NCBI RefSeq assembly: GCF_000153405.2
Contig: NC_020802.1
Location: 2,747,883 to 2,811,882, forward strand
Length of the DNA stretch: 64,000 nucleotides
Source: Psychromonas sp. CNPT3
Lineage (GTDB): Bacteria > Pseudomonadota > Gammaproteobacteria > Enterobacterales > Psychromonadaceae
Reading direction: 5' to 3'
Position numbers and translations under genes: made by a program. Positions 28,269-37,822 of this stretch are shown one piece after another (within the stretch, counting starts at the first letter, position 1; the number at the start of each line of letters is the position of its first letter). Below the pieces are notes generated by a model. That model did no database searches. It had not been told where the DNA came from and was given only the letters and a program-made list of their open reading frames with translations.

Positions 28269-29678
28269 TTATTTTTTTCTAAAAGCGCCAAGGCCAGGAG
28301 GTGTACCCATGCCTCCCATACCGCCCATGCCAGGTGGTAACATTCCTTGCATGCTCGACATCATTTTACGCATCCCGCCTTTACCAGACATCTTCTTCAT
28401 CATTTTTTGCATTTGCGTAAACTGCTTTAATAATTTATTCACATCTTGTATTTGGGTGCCTGAGCCTGCAGCGATACGACGCTTACGTCCACCTTTAATG
28501 ATTTCTGGTTTCGCACGCTCTTTTTTGGTCATAGAATTAATAATAACTTCCATTTGATCCGTCGCTTTATCATTAACTTGGCTTTTCATTGCGTCAGGAA
28601 GTTGTCCCATGCCCGGCAATTTATCCATCATACCCGCCATACCACCCATACTTTTCATCTGCACAAGTTGGTCTCTAAAATCTTCAAGATCGAAGCTCTT
28701 ACCTTTTTTAAGCTTTTTAGCTAATTTTTCTGCTTTTTTCTTATCTACTTTTAGCTCTAGATCTTCGATTAAAGTAAGAACATCACCCATTCCCAAAATA
28801 CGTGAAGCAATACGATCCGGATGGAAAGCTTCTAGGGCATCTACTTTTTCACCCATACCAATAAATTTAATCGGCTTACCAGTAATGTGGCGGATAGAAA
28901 GTGCAGCACCACCCCTAGCATCACCATCGGCTTTGGTTAATATGATACCGGTTAGAGGTAACATCTCATTGAACGCTTTTGCTGTATTAGCCGCATCTTG
29001 ACCTGTCATTGCATCAACAACAAACAATGTCTCAATCGGCGATATTGCAGCATGCAAGTCTTGGATCTCTTTCATCATGTCCGTATCGACATGCAAACGA
29101 CCCGCGGTATCGACGATCACAACATCAATAAATTTCTTTTTGGCATGCGCGATAGCAGCATTAGCAATATCAATAGGTTTTTGGCTAATATCACTGGGAA
29201 AGAATTCAACATCGACTTCGCTCGCCAATGTTTGCAGTTGTTTAATAGCGGCAGGGCGATAGACATCGGCACTGACCACTAAGACTGATTTTTTCTCTTT
29301 ATTCTTTAATAAGAGAGCTAGTTTAGCAACAGAGGTTGTTTTACCCGCACCTTGCAAGCCTGCCATTAATAAAACGGCCGGAGGCTGCATCGCTAAATTA
29401 AGTGATTCATTCGACTCACCCATTGCAAGTTCAAGTTCTGTTTGCACTATTTTTAAAAAGGCTTGCCCTGGATTTAATGTTTTTTGAACTTCACGCCCTA
29501 ATGCACGTTTTTTGACAGCTTTCATGAAATCTTTGACAACAGGTAAAGCTACATCAGCTTCAAGTAATGCCATGCGCACTTCACGTAAGGTCGACTTTAT
29601 ATTGTCTTCCGTTAAACGTCCTTTGCCACTGATACTTTTCAGGGTTTTCGATAGTCGCTCAGTTAAATTTTCAAACAT
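28269..29678 (-). CDS. ffh: signal recognition particle protein Ffh
   Basis: GTPase that with 4.5S RNA directs membrane proteins co-translationally to FtsY. From the ATG at 29678 it is 469 residues (E. coli 453) and begins MFENLTERLSKTLKSISG as usual; a longer in-frame extension is spurious. G1 is GLQGAGKTT (107-115), G3 is DTAGRL and G4 is TKADGDARGG. The Met-rich M domain follows, with GSGTQIQDVNKLLKQF for RNA binding and a C-terminal Gly/Met tail. The divergent neighbour ypjD is the conserved partner in gammaproteobacteria. Confidence 0.97.
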   Translation of the reverse strand: MFENLTERLSKTLKSISGKGRLTEDNIKSTLREVRMALLEADVALPVVKDFMKAVKKRALGREVQKTLNPGQAFLKIVQTELELAMGESNESLNLAMQPPAVLLMAGLQGAGKTTSVAKLALLLKNKEKKSVLVVSADVYRPAAIKQLQTLASEVDVEFFPSDISQKPIDIANAAIAHAKKKFIDVVIVDTAGRLHVDTDMMKEIQDLHAAISPIETLFVVDAMTGQDAANTAKAFNEMLPLTGIILTKADGDARGGAALSIRHITGKPIKFIGMGEKVDALEAFHPDRIASRILGMGDVLTLIEDLELKVDKKKAEKLAKKLKKGKSFDLEDFRDQLVQMKSMGGMAGMMDKLPGMGQLPDAMKSQVNDKATDQMEVIINSMTKKERAKPEIIKGGRKRRIAAGSGTQIQDVNKLLKQFTQMQKMMKKMSGKGGMRKMMSSMQGMLPPGMGGMGGMGTPPGLGAFRKK

Positions 29679-29906
29679 CAGAGATCTCACTGCTAAATTA
29701 AAAGAATAATGAAGGATTATACCTGTAAGCCTTGTAGATGTAAAAATCAGCACCGCATCATTTTATCGAGGCACATAATATTAGGTATTAATGGAACTAT
29801 ACTTCGTTTTAACACTCTTTATACTAAAGGTATTAAGTATTCACTTGTCATTCGCCAAATTTTGAATATGATCAGCAAATCAACCGTAATATAAGTGGAA
29901 TGGTAT

Positions 29907-30698
29907 ATGGATTATTATGCACTAGTCAGTAGTGTTTTTTACTTTATGGCAAGCTTTATAGTAAGCAAACGCCTTTTTTCAAATGCGCTTGCCTATCGCG
30001 TGCATTTTACTGCCTGTATTAGTATTGCTTTTTTTGCTCATTTTTCTTGGCTCTATCAACACATTTTTTTAGTCAGTGGACAAAACTTACCGATGTTAAA
30101 TGTGCTCTCCATGATCACTTTTATTATTGCAGTACTGTCAACGCTTGCCCATAAACGCTTTAATACCGGTGTTTTATTACCTGTGGTTTATGCTTTTTGC
30201 ATTTTAACGTTTATTATTATTACTTATCTTCCGAGCCATTACATTACCCATTTAGAGCGCAACCCGCTTATCGGCACACATATTCTTTTTGCTTTACTCG
30301 CCTATTCTGTTTTAACCATTGCCAGCTTATTTGCCTTACAACTTGCTTATTTAAACCACTATTTAAAACGACCGCAACTTATTAAAAGAAAACTAAGTCT
30401 GCCACCTTTAATGACACTAGAGAAAAGTTTATTTCAATTTATATTGATCGGCTTTATTTTACTAAGTTGTACGTTATTAACCGGTTTTTTCTTTTTAGAG
30501 CATATGTTTTATAAAGAAAACGCACATAAAGCCGTACTGACTTTATTTGCTTGGGTAATTTACGCCGTATTATTATGGGGTCACTTTAAGCGCGGTTGGC
30601 GAGGGCGCATGACGATTTATATCACCATAGCTGCTTCCTCATTATTAACCCTTGCTTATTTCGGCAGTCGCTTTGTACGAGAGATCATCTTATCGTAA
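29907..30698 (+). CDS. ypjD: CcsA/HemX-like inner-membrane protein YpjD
   Basis: A 263-residue protein with about eight hydrophobic segments of the cytochrome c assembly/HemX superfamily. In E. coli ypjD lies between ffh and yfjD, and the same order is kept here apart from two inserted porin genes. The ATG at 29907 is preferred to the GTG at 29895 because GGAA lies 6-7 nt before it. YfjD homologues are CNNM-type metal transport proteins, and YpjD has been linked to them by neighbourhood only. A haem-handling WWD motif is not apparent, so the name describes the fold and not an activity. Confidence 0.85.
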   Translation: MDYYALVSSVFYFMASFIVSKRLFSNALAYRVHFTACISIAFFAHFSWLYQHIFLVSGQNLPMLNVLSMITFIIAVLSTLAHKRFNTGVLLPVVYAFCILTFIIITYLPSHYITHLERNPLIGTHILFALLAYSVLTIASLFALQLAYLNHYLKRPQLIKRKLSLPPLMTLEKSLFQFILIGFILLSCTLLTGFFFLEHMFYKENAHKAVLTLFAWVIYAVLLWGHFKRGWRGRMTIYITIAASSLLTLAYFGSRFVREIILS

Positions 30699-30760
30699 AA
30701 TAAAATCCCCTTAAAAACCTTCGCTTGTGTCTTTTGTTGAAGACAGAAATGGAAACAGAT

Positions 30761-30786
30761 CACATAAATAAATATTTATTTATGTG
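30761..30786. repeat. 26-bp perfect palindrome
   Basis: CACATAAATAAAT followed directly by its complement, with no loop. It sits 62 bp after the ypjD stop. It may be a weak terminator, an RNA end-protecting hairpin or a protein site; it has no U tract. Confidence 0.75.
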
Positions 30787-30954
30787 CTCAATTTAGGGGA
30801 CACAACCAAAAACAACCCAAAAACATCAAATACAAACCTTTAAAAACCCCACACCATGCACTTAAAGCCAAAGCCAAGCCAATCAAACCTCAATCACAAT
30901 CAAAAACACCCCTTTTATAGCGATTTTCGCCTTTGCAAAAAAGTTCAATTTTAA

Positions 30955-30982
30955 TTGCATTTATTTTTTACGTTGATAATGT
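30955..30982 (+). promoter_or_regulatory. promoter of porin 1
   Basis: TTGCAT, 16 bp, then an extended -10 reading TGA-TAATGT. The preceding AAAAAGTTCAATTTT block is shared with the promoter of porin 2, which suggests common control. Confidence 0.55.
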
Positions 30983-31059
30983 CTCCTATGAAATACAGCT
31001 TAACTTAAAAAAATAAAATTTTTGATAGATAAATACAACTATTTAAAAGGCGCAGGAAA

Positions 31060-32022
31060 ATGAAAAAAACAATACTAGCAATGGCTATCACCGGATTATT
31101 TGCAGCAACAGCAGCACAAGCTGCCACAGTATATGATGCTGATGGCGTAACACTTAAACTTAATGGTGATGTTAAAATTAATTATGGATCTGACGTTCGT
31201 AAGTTTAATGATAACAAAGTAGATTCAAACTACATTGAACTTGATGACGCTGACTTTTCTTTTGCTTTAGGTTACGAAATCGGTAATGGCATTGAACTTG
31301 GCGCAACCATGGAAATTTCAGGTGAAGACGACAATATCGCATTAAGTGATACATTCCTTAGTGTTGCTGGTGATTTTGGTACAGTTACTGTTGGTAAACA
31401 ACCTTTGATCTTTGATGATGCAGGCATCGGTGAAGATTTTAAATTTGGCTTTGATACTTACGCGAATACGACCGATTCTGGCGAGCAAGTTATTAAATAC
31501 AAAGGCGACTGGGATACATTTTATGCTGGTGTTGCTTATATGCTTAATGGCGATGCAACAAGCAATGGTGACGGAACAACGGGTGAAGACGATAAAAATC
31601 AAGTAGATGCTAACTTTGGTGTGCGTTTTGCTGGCATTGATGCTGCTGTTTATTACTCAACAGGCACAAATAATCTAAAACAAGATAACAACGCTTATAT
31701 TTTACAAGCAATGTACAATGCAGATGCATTTAAAGTTGGCGCTTTTTACTCAAATGAAACAATTGAAAATTCAAATGGCTCAGATCTTAGCGATTTAAAT
31801 CACTACGGTGTATCTGGTAACTATTACATGGACGCATGGAACTTTGGTCTTGGTTGGGGTGCAGAAAAAGATAACCTAACCTCTAATAATGATCGTAATG
31901 ATTACTACGCAAATGTTGCGTATGCATTCACATCAAACATTCAAAGTTATGTTGAAGTCGGTTACAGCGATGAAGATGACAGTGAAGTAGGTTACGTTGT
32001 CGGTATGGAAGTCGTTTTTTAA
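31060..32022 (+). CDS. outer-membrane porin (Gram-negative porin family), paralogue 1
   Basis: A 320-residue exported beta-barrel. The signal peptide MKKTILAMAITGLFAATAAQA is cleaved before ATVYDADG. The mature part alternates short polar strands and acidic loops and ends in VVGMEVVF, with the C-terminal Phe needed for barrel insertion. The chain is very acidic, typical of marine porins. The second porin 528 bp downstream has a nearly identical signal peptide, N-terminus and promoter block, so the pair arose by duplication. Strong SD (AGG-CGCAGGAAA) before the ATG, and a strong terminator after the stop. Confidence 0.88.
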   Translation: MKKTILAMAITGLFAATAAQAATVYDADGVTLKLNGDVKINYGSDVRKFNDNKVDSNYIELDDADFSFALGYEIGNGIELGATMEISGEDDNIALSDTFLSVAGDFGTVTVGKQPLIFDDAGIGEDFKFGFDTYANTTDSGEQVIKYKGDWDTFYAGVAYMLNGDATSNGDGTTGEDDKNQVDANFGVRFAGIDAAVYYSTGTNNLKQDNNAYILQAMYNADAFKVGAFYSNETIENSNGSDLSDLNHYGVSGNYYMDAWNFGLGWGAEKDNLTSNNDRNDYYANVAYAFTSNIQSYVEVGYSDEDDSEVGYVVGMEVVF

Positions 32023-32062
32023 AGAGTAGTACATTAATACTTTTTAAAGACACCGAATATCA

Positions 32063-32092
32063 AAATCGAAGCCTACGTGCTTCGATTTTTTA
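32063..32092 (+). terminator. intrinsic terminator after porin 1
   Basis: AAATCGAAG and CTTCGATTTTTT arms with a CCTACGTG loop, ending in a T6 run. Confidence 0.9.
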
Positions 32093-32304
32093 TGTCATAC
32101 GCTCAAAACAACCAACTCCCCCCCTTTCTAATAGCACTTCTTCTCTTTAATAAATAAACGACCATAACTATTCCCTTATTAATAGTAAGCTTAAGATCAG
32201 ACATAGTTCACAAATACCATGCTATGGGAAATAAATTTAAATCAAATAACAATCAATCAAAAGAAAGGGAAACAACTTTCGCCGCCGACAAAACCAACAA
32301 TAAA

Positions 32305-32320
32305 TGTGACGCTCGTCACA
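32305..32320. promoter_or_regulatory. CRP-binding site candidate upstream of porin 2
   Basis: TGTGA-CGCTCG-TCACA matches all ten core bases of the CRP consensus and is preceded by AAA. It lies about 115 bp upstream of the -35, so it is distant for a class I site. Confidence 0.5.
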
Positions 32321-32434
32321 CTAACGCTATTGATTATCATTTGGCAACATATAAAGTAATTAAAACATCACCAAAAAACCAATTTTAAGCCGTTTTAGCT
32401 ACATTTCACTCTCTTTTAAAAAGTTCAATTTTTA

Positions 32435-32463
32435 TTGCATTTATTTTTTGGCATTGCTAGTGT
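32435..32463 (+). promoter_or_regulatory. promoter of porin 2
   Basis: TTGCAT, 17 bp, then an extended -10 TGC-TAGTGT, in the same sequence context as the porin 1 promoter (AAAAAGTTCAATTTTTATTG upstream). Confidence 0.55.
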
Positions 32464-32550
32464 CTGTCTGTAAGAAAAATAACTGCTTACGCAGGGTATA
32501 TGGATCATTTAATTAATTATTAATAATTAATACTTTAAAAGGCTATGGAA

Positions 32551-33486
32551 ATGAAAAAAACGATACTAGCAATTGCTATCACAGGTTTATTCGCGGCTAC
32601 AGCAGCACAGGCTGCAACAGTTTATGAAGCAGACGGCGTAACAATTGATCTTTACGGCGATGTAGAAGTACAATATTTAAACGATACTGCTAAAGACAGT
32701 GATAAAGACGGTGTTATTCTTATTGATGACGCAGATTTCGGTTTTGGTTTAACTTATGATGTAGGCAACGGTTACACTGTTGGCGGCACAATGGAAATTT
32801 CAGCTGAAGATGGCACTGCAGAATTAGGCGATACATTTGTTGGCGTTAGTCATGATTCATACGGTACGTTAACAATTGGTAACCAAGCAACTATTTTTGA
32901 TGATGCTGGTATCAGTGGTGATTATGAATTCGGCTTTGACACTTATGTCGGCGATGTTACAGATGCAAGTACTCAAGTTATCAAATATAAAGGCGAGTGG
33001 GACAATGTATACGCTGGCGTAGCTTATGTACTAAGTGCTGATAAACTTAAAGATAGCTCACACACTGTTGATGCTAATGTAGGTATCCGTGTTGGCGGTC
33101 TTGATGCTACTGTTTTCTACTCTACTGGTAAAACTGCAGCTAAAGACGAAGTAACAGCTTACATCCTACAAGGTGTATATACTTTTGATGCATTCGATCT
33201 TGGTGCTTTCTATGCAAACACTGCAACTAAAGATAATGCTTCAAATGTAGATACTAAAGATAACGATGCTTACGGCGTATCTGGTAACTACTACATGGAC
33301 GCTTGGAACTTCGGTCTAGGTCTTGGTATTGTTAAAAATAACGTAGCAGATACTGATTCAAAAAATTACTATGCTAATGTAGGTTACTCATTTACATCTA
33401 GTGTTCATGTATATGCTGAACTTGGTAAATCTGATGCAGATAATACTGAATTAGGTTACATTACTGGTGTTAAAATAAACTTCTAA
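32551..33486 (+). CDS. outer-membrane porin, paralogue 2
   Basis: A 312-residue exported porin. The signal peptide MKKTILAIAITGLFAATAAQA is followed by ATVYEADGVTIDLYGD, close to paralogue 1. Later shared runs include DAGISGDYEFGFDTY, IKYKGEWDNVYAGVAY and YGVSGNYYMDAWNFGLG. It ends YITGVKINF, with a terminal Phe. ATG at 32551 is chosen because it matches the first residue of paralogue 1; an in-frame ATG two codons upstream is also possible. Loops differ most, so pore selectivity may differ. The upstream CRP-like site suggests catabolite control of this copy only. Confidence 0.87.
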   Translation: MKKTILAIAITGLFAATAAQAATVYEADGVTIDLYGDVEVQYLNDTAKDSDKDGVILIDDADFGFGLTYDVGNGYTVGGTMEISAEDGTAELGDTFVGVSHDSYGTLTIGNQATIFDDAGISGDYEFGFDTYVGDVTDASTQVIKYKGEWDNVYAGVAYVLSADKLKDSSHTVDANVGIRVGGLDATVFYSTGKTAAKDEVTAYILQGVYTFDAFDLGAFYANTATKDNASNVDTKDNDAYGVSGNYYMDAWNFGLGLGIVKNNVADTDSKNYYANVGYSFTSSVHVYAELGKSDADNTELGYITGVKINF

Positions 33487-33818
33487 TAGCCTTATTTATT
33501 AGTGTTTATTATGATCCCGAAGTTTATACTTCGGGATTTTTTTTGAATGAATAACGTATTCATTCAACGTTAAGACGTAGCACCCTAAATTATTTCCCTC
33601 AAATAGGCCTCATTAATTAGCTCTGTAAGTCCCGGTCACACTTCTTCGTTTTTTATATTAATACTGACACAATTTAACAAACCAACATTAAGCAGATATC
33701 GCGCATAATTTTCCATTGCACTTAAAAATAAACCAATATTATTTTGTTTTATTACGCATTGTTCGTTACTATCAAAGATTCATCTATACTTAACTTTATT
33801 TAATAAAAAGGGCCCGTT
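33487..33818. other. region between porin 2 and yfjD
   Basis: 332 bp holding the porin 2 terminator and presumably the yfjD promoter in AT-rich DNA. No gene seen. Confidence 0.5.
33514..33544 (+). terminator. intrinsic terminator after porin 2
   Basis: ATCCCGAAG and CTTCGGGAT arms with a TTTATA loop and a T8 tail. Confidence 0.92.
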
Positions 33819-35096
33819 TTGAACGAAATCTCGACCACTGCACTGCTGATCACTTTAGTTGTTTTGATCCTACTTTCTGCTTATTTCTCAAGCTCTGAAA
33901 CAAGCATGATGTCACTTAATCGTTATCGCTTACGACACATGGCGCAAGCTAAAAATAAGGCAGCGATACGCGTTGAAAAATTACTGACTAAGCCCGATAA
34001 ATTAATTGGTCTTATTCTCATTGGTAATAATTTAGTTAATATTTTAGCTTCCGCCATCGCGACCATCATCGGTCAACGCGTGTTTGGTGATGCAGGTATT
34101 GCTATTGCGACCGGCGCATTAACCTTAATTATCCTGATCTTTGCAGAGGTCACGCCAAAAACCTTAGCGGTGCTTTACCCTGAGAAAATTGCATTTCCCA
34201 GCTCTTATATTCTTATTTTTTTACAAAAGATATTAACGCCCATCGTTTGGATGATCAATGGTATCTCTAATGGTTTATTGCGCATCGTCGGCATAAAAGT
34301 CATCCATAAGAATAATAATGCACTCTCGAGTGAAGAGTTACGCTCTGTTGTTCATGAAGCAGGCTCTCTTATTCCCGCGCATCACCAACAGATGTTGCTC
34401 AGTATTCTTGAACTTGAGAAAGTCACTATTGATGAGATCATGATCCCGCGTAATGAAATTGATGGGATAGACATTAACCTTGACTGGGAAAGCATCTTAA
34501 AACAGTTACAACATCGCAATCACACCATGACGCTGTTATATCGCGACACCATTGATGATGCGATAGGTTTTGTGCATGCGCGTGATTGTTTAAATATATT
34601 ATTAAAAGAAGACTTCACGAAAACGACCTTATTGCGTAGCGTCAGAGAGCTGTATTTTATTCCTGAAGGTACGCCTTTAAATACTCAGCTGAGTAAGTTT
34701 CAACATAATAAAGAGCGCATTGGCTTAGTGATTGATGAGTATGGTGATATTCAAGGATTAGTGACTTTAGCGGATATTTTGGAAGAGATTGTTGGCGATT
34801 TTACAACGACTCGCGAGCCAAGTAGCTCAGAAGAAATTCAAAAACAACAAGATGACTCTTACATTATGGAAGGCAGTTTAGGTCTTCGTGATATTAATAA
34901 AGAGATGGGATGGAAACTCCCAACCGATGGCCCGCGAACGCTAAATGGTTTGATTTTAGAGCACCTTGAAGAGATCCCAAACAGTAATATTAGTGCACGT
35001 ATTTGTGGCTATCCGATGGAAATTTTAGAAGTTGAAAATAACACCGTCAAGTTAGTCAAAGTCATGCCAGCATTGTACCAAGAAGAAAGGCGTTAA
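33819..35096 (+). CDS. yfjD: CNNM/CorB-type metal-transport protein YfjD (DUF21-CBS-CorC_HlyC)
   Basis: A 425-residue protein close to E. coli YfjD (CorB). A DUF21 membrane domain (about 1-190) has SAYFSSSETSMMSLNRYRLR and IGNNLVNILAS. Two CBS domains (about 205-330) contain IMIPRNEIDGIDI and RIGLVIDEYGDIQGLVT with LADILEEIVGDF. A CorC_HlyC domain (about 340-420) ends the chain. Relatives bind Mg-ATP at the CBS pair and move Mg2+ or Co2+. The start is a TTG with AAAAAGGG about 9 nt upstream and no nearby ATG. It is the conserved neighbour of ypjD and ffh, displaced here by the porin pair. Confidence 0.93.
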   Translation: MNEISTTALLITLVVLILLSAYFSSSETSMMSLNRYRLRHMAQAKNKAAIRVEKLLTKPDKLIGLILIGNNLVNILASAIATIIGQRVFGDAGIAIATGALTLIILIFAEVTPKTLAVLYPEKIAFPSSYILIFLQKILTPIVWMINGISNGLLRIVGIKVIHKNNNALSSEELRSVVHEAGSLIPAHHQQMLLSILELEKVTIDEIMIPRNEIDGIDINLDWESILKQLQHRNHTMTLLYRDTIDDAIGFVHARDCLNILLKEDFTKTTLLRSVRELYFIPEGTPLNTQLSKFQHNKERIGLVIDEYGDIQGLVTLADILEEIVGDFTTTREPSSSEEIQKQQDDSYIMEGSLGLRDINKEMGWKLPTDGPRTLNGLILEHLEEIPNSNISARICGYPMEILEVENNTVKLVKVMPALYQEERR

Positions 35097-35137
35097 ATAA
35101 CGTTGAGCGTCGTGAGCAGATCTCACGACGCATTACT

Positions 35138-35752
35138 TTAATCGAAGAACAAGCGCCACAACCAACTTGAATCTAAGTTTTCTCGGCAGCCTTTTAATTG
35201 TGAGGCATATTTTTTAGCACGACTATTTACTTTCCAAGACACTTTCATTAACCAGGGCTTTTTCTTATAACTTTTATTACGATAACCACCCCATCCTTCA
35301 TGATAATTTAAGTACTGGCCATACGCATTCCATTTAGATACCCCATTAATTTTATGCGTTTTTGCCGTAAACCAGCCCATAAAATCTATCGCATCATCAA
35401 AATCATCTCGATCCGCCCAACTGTTACCCGTTTCTCGCTTATAATCACTCCAAGTCATTGTTTTGGCTTGTGCGTAGCCATAAGCATCGCTAGCGCGGCC
35501 AATAGGAATAAACCAGAAGTATTGCATCGGAGGCTGGGCATCATGCTTAAAACTACTTTCTTGGTACATCATAGCAAGAGGCACATGGATAGGCGTTCCC
35601 CAGGTGTCCTGCATCTCTTTCGACGCATCATACCAATCGCGGTTTTCTAAAAAAATAGAACAAATATTGTCAGGATTTTTAGGAGGAGGAGTGGCGCAAG
35701 CGCTTAAGTACAAACAACTCAAAAAAACAACAATATACTTTGGGACTTGCAT
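35138..35752 (-). CDS. lipoprotein with lytic transglycosylase (SLT-like) domain
   Basis: A 204-residue protein starting at the ATG at 35752. The signal is of lipoprotein type with lipobox LSAC, so Cys becomes the lipidated N-terminus. The SLT-like fold follows, with MMYQESSFKHDA containing the catalytic Glu, then SDAYGYAQAKTMTWSDYK and LNYHEGWGGY, the second and third conserved patches. It probably cleaves peptidoglycan glycan strands from the inner leaflet of the outer membrane. An in-frame upstream start (35803) gives a longer, less signal-like N-terminus. It is separate from gshA by 115 bp. Confidence 0.82.
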   Translation of the reverse strand: MQVPKYIVVFLSCLYLSACATPPPKNPDNICSIFLENRDWYDASKEMQDTWGTPIHVPLAMMYQESSFKHDAQPPMQYFWFIPIGRASDAYGYAQAKTMTWSDYKRETGNSWADRDDFDDAIDFMGWFTAKTHKINGVSKWNAYGQYLNYHEGWGGYRNKSYKKKPWLMKVSWKVNSRAKKYASQLKGCRENLDSSWLWRLFFD

Positions 35753-35867
35753 ACGGCAATGATCCTTTATTGAGCACATGCGCAGTGGCATATTTGTTAA
35801 CATAAAGTAAAGCGAATAGGCAAAGGCATAAGTTTTTACTTACGCCTCTTATATTATCTAAGTTCGC

Positions 35868-37448
35868 CTATTTATTTTGAGCTTTAATGAAATATTGCTC
35901 TAAATAGTCATCAAAGTTAAGCACATCGGCTTGTTCTTTTTGCGCTTGTTTTTGTAATGAGAGTGTTTTTTGTTGTTCAAAATAGGCATCCGAATAACAA
36001 CGATAATCTTGTGCTATTAGCTGCTTCTTATACTCTTTAGATAACTCTAATGCCAGTGAGCACTTACTGCGATTTTGCCCGGTAAGATGCGATAACACAC
36101 GAGCAGAGCTCGTAAGCTCAGTCTTGTCAAAACGCACAGAAATATGCTTTATGGCATCACTATACTGATTGTCTGGACTGTTTTTATCAAGTACGACGGC
36201 TAATTGTTGCAATTCCTCACTTAGCATTTCTCCCCACGCAGCGATTGTTTTAGTTGAGCCTTCAATCTCTAACTGCAGATCAGGTTTACGCCCTTGCGTC
36301 ACCACGCAATCAAAATTTTTCGCATAATGCTGCTCTTCTGCCTTCGTTAAGCTATCCGAAGGACGCATGGCACACCAAATGAGGAAAAGATCTAAGAAGT
36401 AAACTTGCTCTTCACTGATCCCCACTTTTTCAAAAGGGTTCACATCAAGAGAGCGAATTTCAATATATTCAACGCCGCGAGCATGCAATGCTTGAGAAGG
36501 CGTTTCACCTTCGTTTAATACTCGTTTAGGACGAATAGAGGCGTACAGTTCATTCTCGATTTGTAAAACATTGTCGTTGAGTTGTACATAGTTACCCGCA
36601 TTTTTAATGCCTAACTTTTTAAATTCAGGTGATTTATGCTGCAGAGCATCACGCACCGACGTTATATACTCGGGTAAACTATTGTAAGCGATATTCAGCG
36701 CTGCCTGCTCACTGCTGGTATAGCCTAAGTCGCTAAGACGAAGTGAGGTTGCATAGGGTAAGTAAATACATTCTTCATCAAATTCTTGAAAGTCAAAAAG
36801 GGTTTCTTTACCTTGAATAAAAGATCGGCAAATAGCAGGCGAAGCACCAAATAGAAAAGGAATGACCCAACCATAACGGAAATAATTGCGCATTAAGCCT
36901 AAATATCCCGCGGATTGGCGCTCTTTTCCGCTTAATGGCGAATCATGTATCTCTGCCCAAACAGGCCAAAAATCGTTTGGTAATGAGAAGTTATAATGCA
37001 CGCCTGAAATAATTTGCATCATACTGCCATAACGATTGCTTAAGCCTTGTCGATACGTTGTTTTCATTCGACCGACATTAGATGAGCCATACTGTGCTAA
37101 CTCAACGGCGCTTTGGTCATTTACATAACAAGGCATACTAATCGGCCAAAGTGTTTCATTTACATCTAAATTTTTAGCCACGTAATGATGTATATCATTG
37201 AGATAATCGAATAACTGAGGCACTGTTTTTGCAACAGGGGTAATAAACTCTAATAAACTTTCTGCATAATCTGTCGTAATTGATGAATGACAAAGTGCGC
37301 TACCAAAGGCATAGGGATGTGATTTTTGTGAAAGATGAGCATTTTCATCAACGCGTAATGCTTCGCGTTCAATACCTCGGCCTAAGCCTATTATTGATTG
37401 TGGTTGTTGTTCTATAACCGCTAAGCGTTGCTTAAAAGTAAGAGACAC
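35868..37448 (-). CDS. gshA: glutamate-cysteine ligase
   Basis: ATP-dependent ligase making gamma-glutamylcysteine, the first step of glutathione synthesis. 526 residues, against 518 in E. coli type I GshA. N-terminal GIEREALRV holds the metal-binding Glu residues, HVHYNFS-like VHYNFSLP lies near 150-157, and ARGVEYIEIRSLDVNPF at about 325-340 is the second conserved block. As in E. coli it is preceded by the tRNA-Ser/tRNA-Arg cluster and csrA on the same strand, but it probably has its own promoter in the 37.5-37.8 kb gap. Confidence 0.96.
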   Translation of the reverse strand: MSLTFKQRLAVIEQQPQSIIGLGRGIEREALRVDENAHLSQKSHPYAFGSALCHSSITTDYAESLLEFITPVAKTVPQLFDYLNDIHHYVAKNLDVNETLWPISMPCYVNDQSAVELAQYGSSNVGRMKTTYRQGLSNRYGSMMQIISGVHYNFSLPNDFWPVWAEIHDSPLSGKERQSAGYLGLMRNYFRYGWVIPFLFGASPAICRSFIQGKETLFDFQEFDEECIYLPYATSLRLSDLGYTSSEQAALNIAYNSLPEYITSVRDALQHKSPEFKKLGIKNAGNYVQLNDNVLQIENELYASIRPKRVLNEGETPSQALHARGVEYIEIRSLDVNPFEKVGISEEQVYFLDLFLIWCAMRPSDSLTKAEEQHYAKNFDCVVTQGRKPDLQLEIEGSTKTIAAWGEMLSEELQQLAVVLDKNSPDNQYSDAIKHISVRFDKTELTSSARVLSHLTGQNRSKCSLALELSKEYKKQLIAQDYRCYSDAYFEQQKTLSLQKQAQKEQADVLNFDDYLEQYFIKAQNK

Positions 37449-37822
37449 GATATACCCTTAGTAAGATCTGATCCGAATAAATAGGTTACCTAATTTATTA
37501 GCGGATAACAAATACAAAATAAAAAAAACACAGTGAATTTCAGCATTAATTCCCACAAGTTAGCTTAACGGCGCTCATAACAAATGCTTAGTGATTGTGT
37601 TTATTTATTTTTAAAAAACAGAAAACATTGCAGAGTCGCAATTCTAATAGGAACTATACGTTGAGTGGGTAATAAGGAATGGGTCGCTACATTAAGTTAA
37701 TACAATAAAACGTAAAAATAGTTACCCGGTAACACATAACGTTTTTACATAATATAAACAGATTTAAAATGGGAGTAGATTTGTTTTTGATTTAATATAT
37801 ATAAAGGAATGTACTAATAAAA
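37449..37822. other. region between the tRNA-Arg genes and gshA
   Basis: 374 bp of AT-rich DNA with the probable terminator of the tRNA operon (37711-37749) and, closer to gshA, its likely promoter. No gene seen. Confidence 0.5.
37711..37749 (-). terminator. probable terminator of the tRNA-Ser/Arg operon
   Basis: Nested inverted repeat: inner GTTACC-C-GGTAAC, outer GTAAAAA/TTTTTAC. On the minus strand the hairpin is followed by a T-rich run. It lies about 75 bp beyond the last tRNA-Arg. Confidence 0.55.

Larger units (their letters stand above)
30699..31059. other. region between ypjD and the first porin: palindrome, C/A-rich tract and promoter
   Basis: 361 bp. It holds a 26-bp perfect palindrome (30761-30786). 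A plus-strand tract at about 30800-30920 is rich in C and A and nearly free of G, as expected of a Rho-loading (rut) site. The porin promoter follows at 30955-30982. No gene seen. Confidence 0.55.
32023..32550. other. intergenic region between the two porins
   Basis: 528 bp containing the porin 1 terminator (32063-32092), a perfect-core CRP site (32305-32320), the shared porin promoter block (32412-32463) and about 90 bp of 5' leader for porin 2. No gene seen. Confidence 0.6.
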
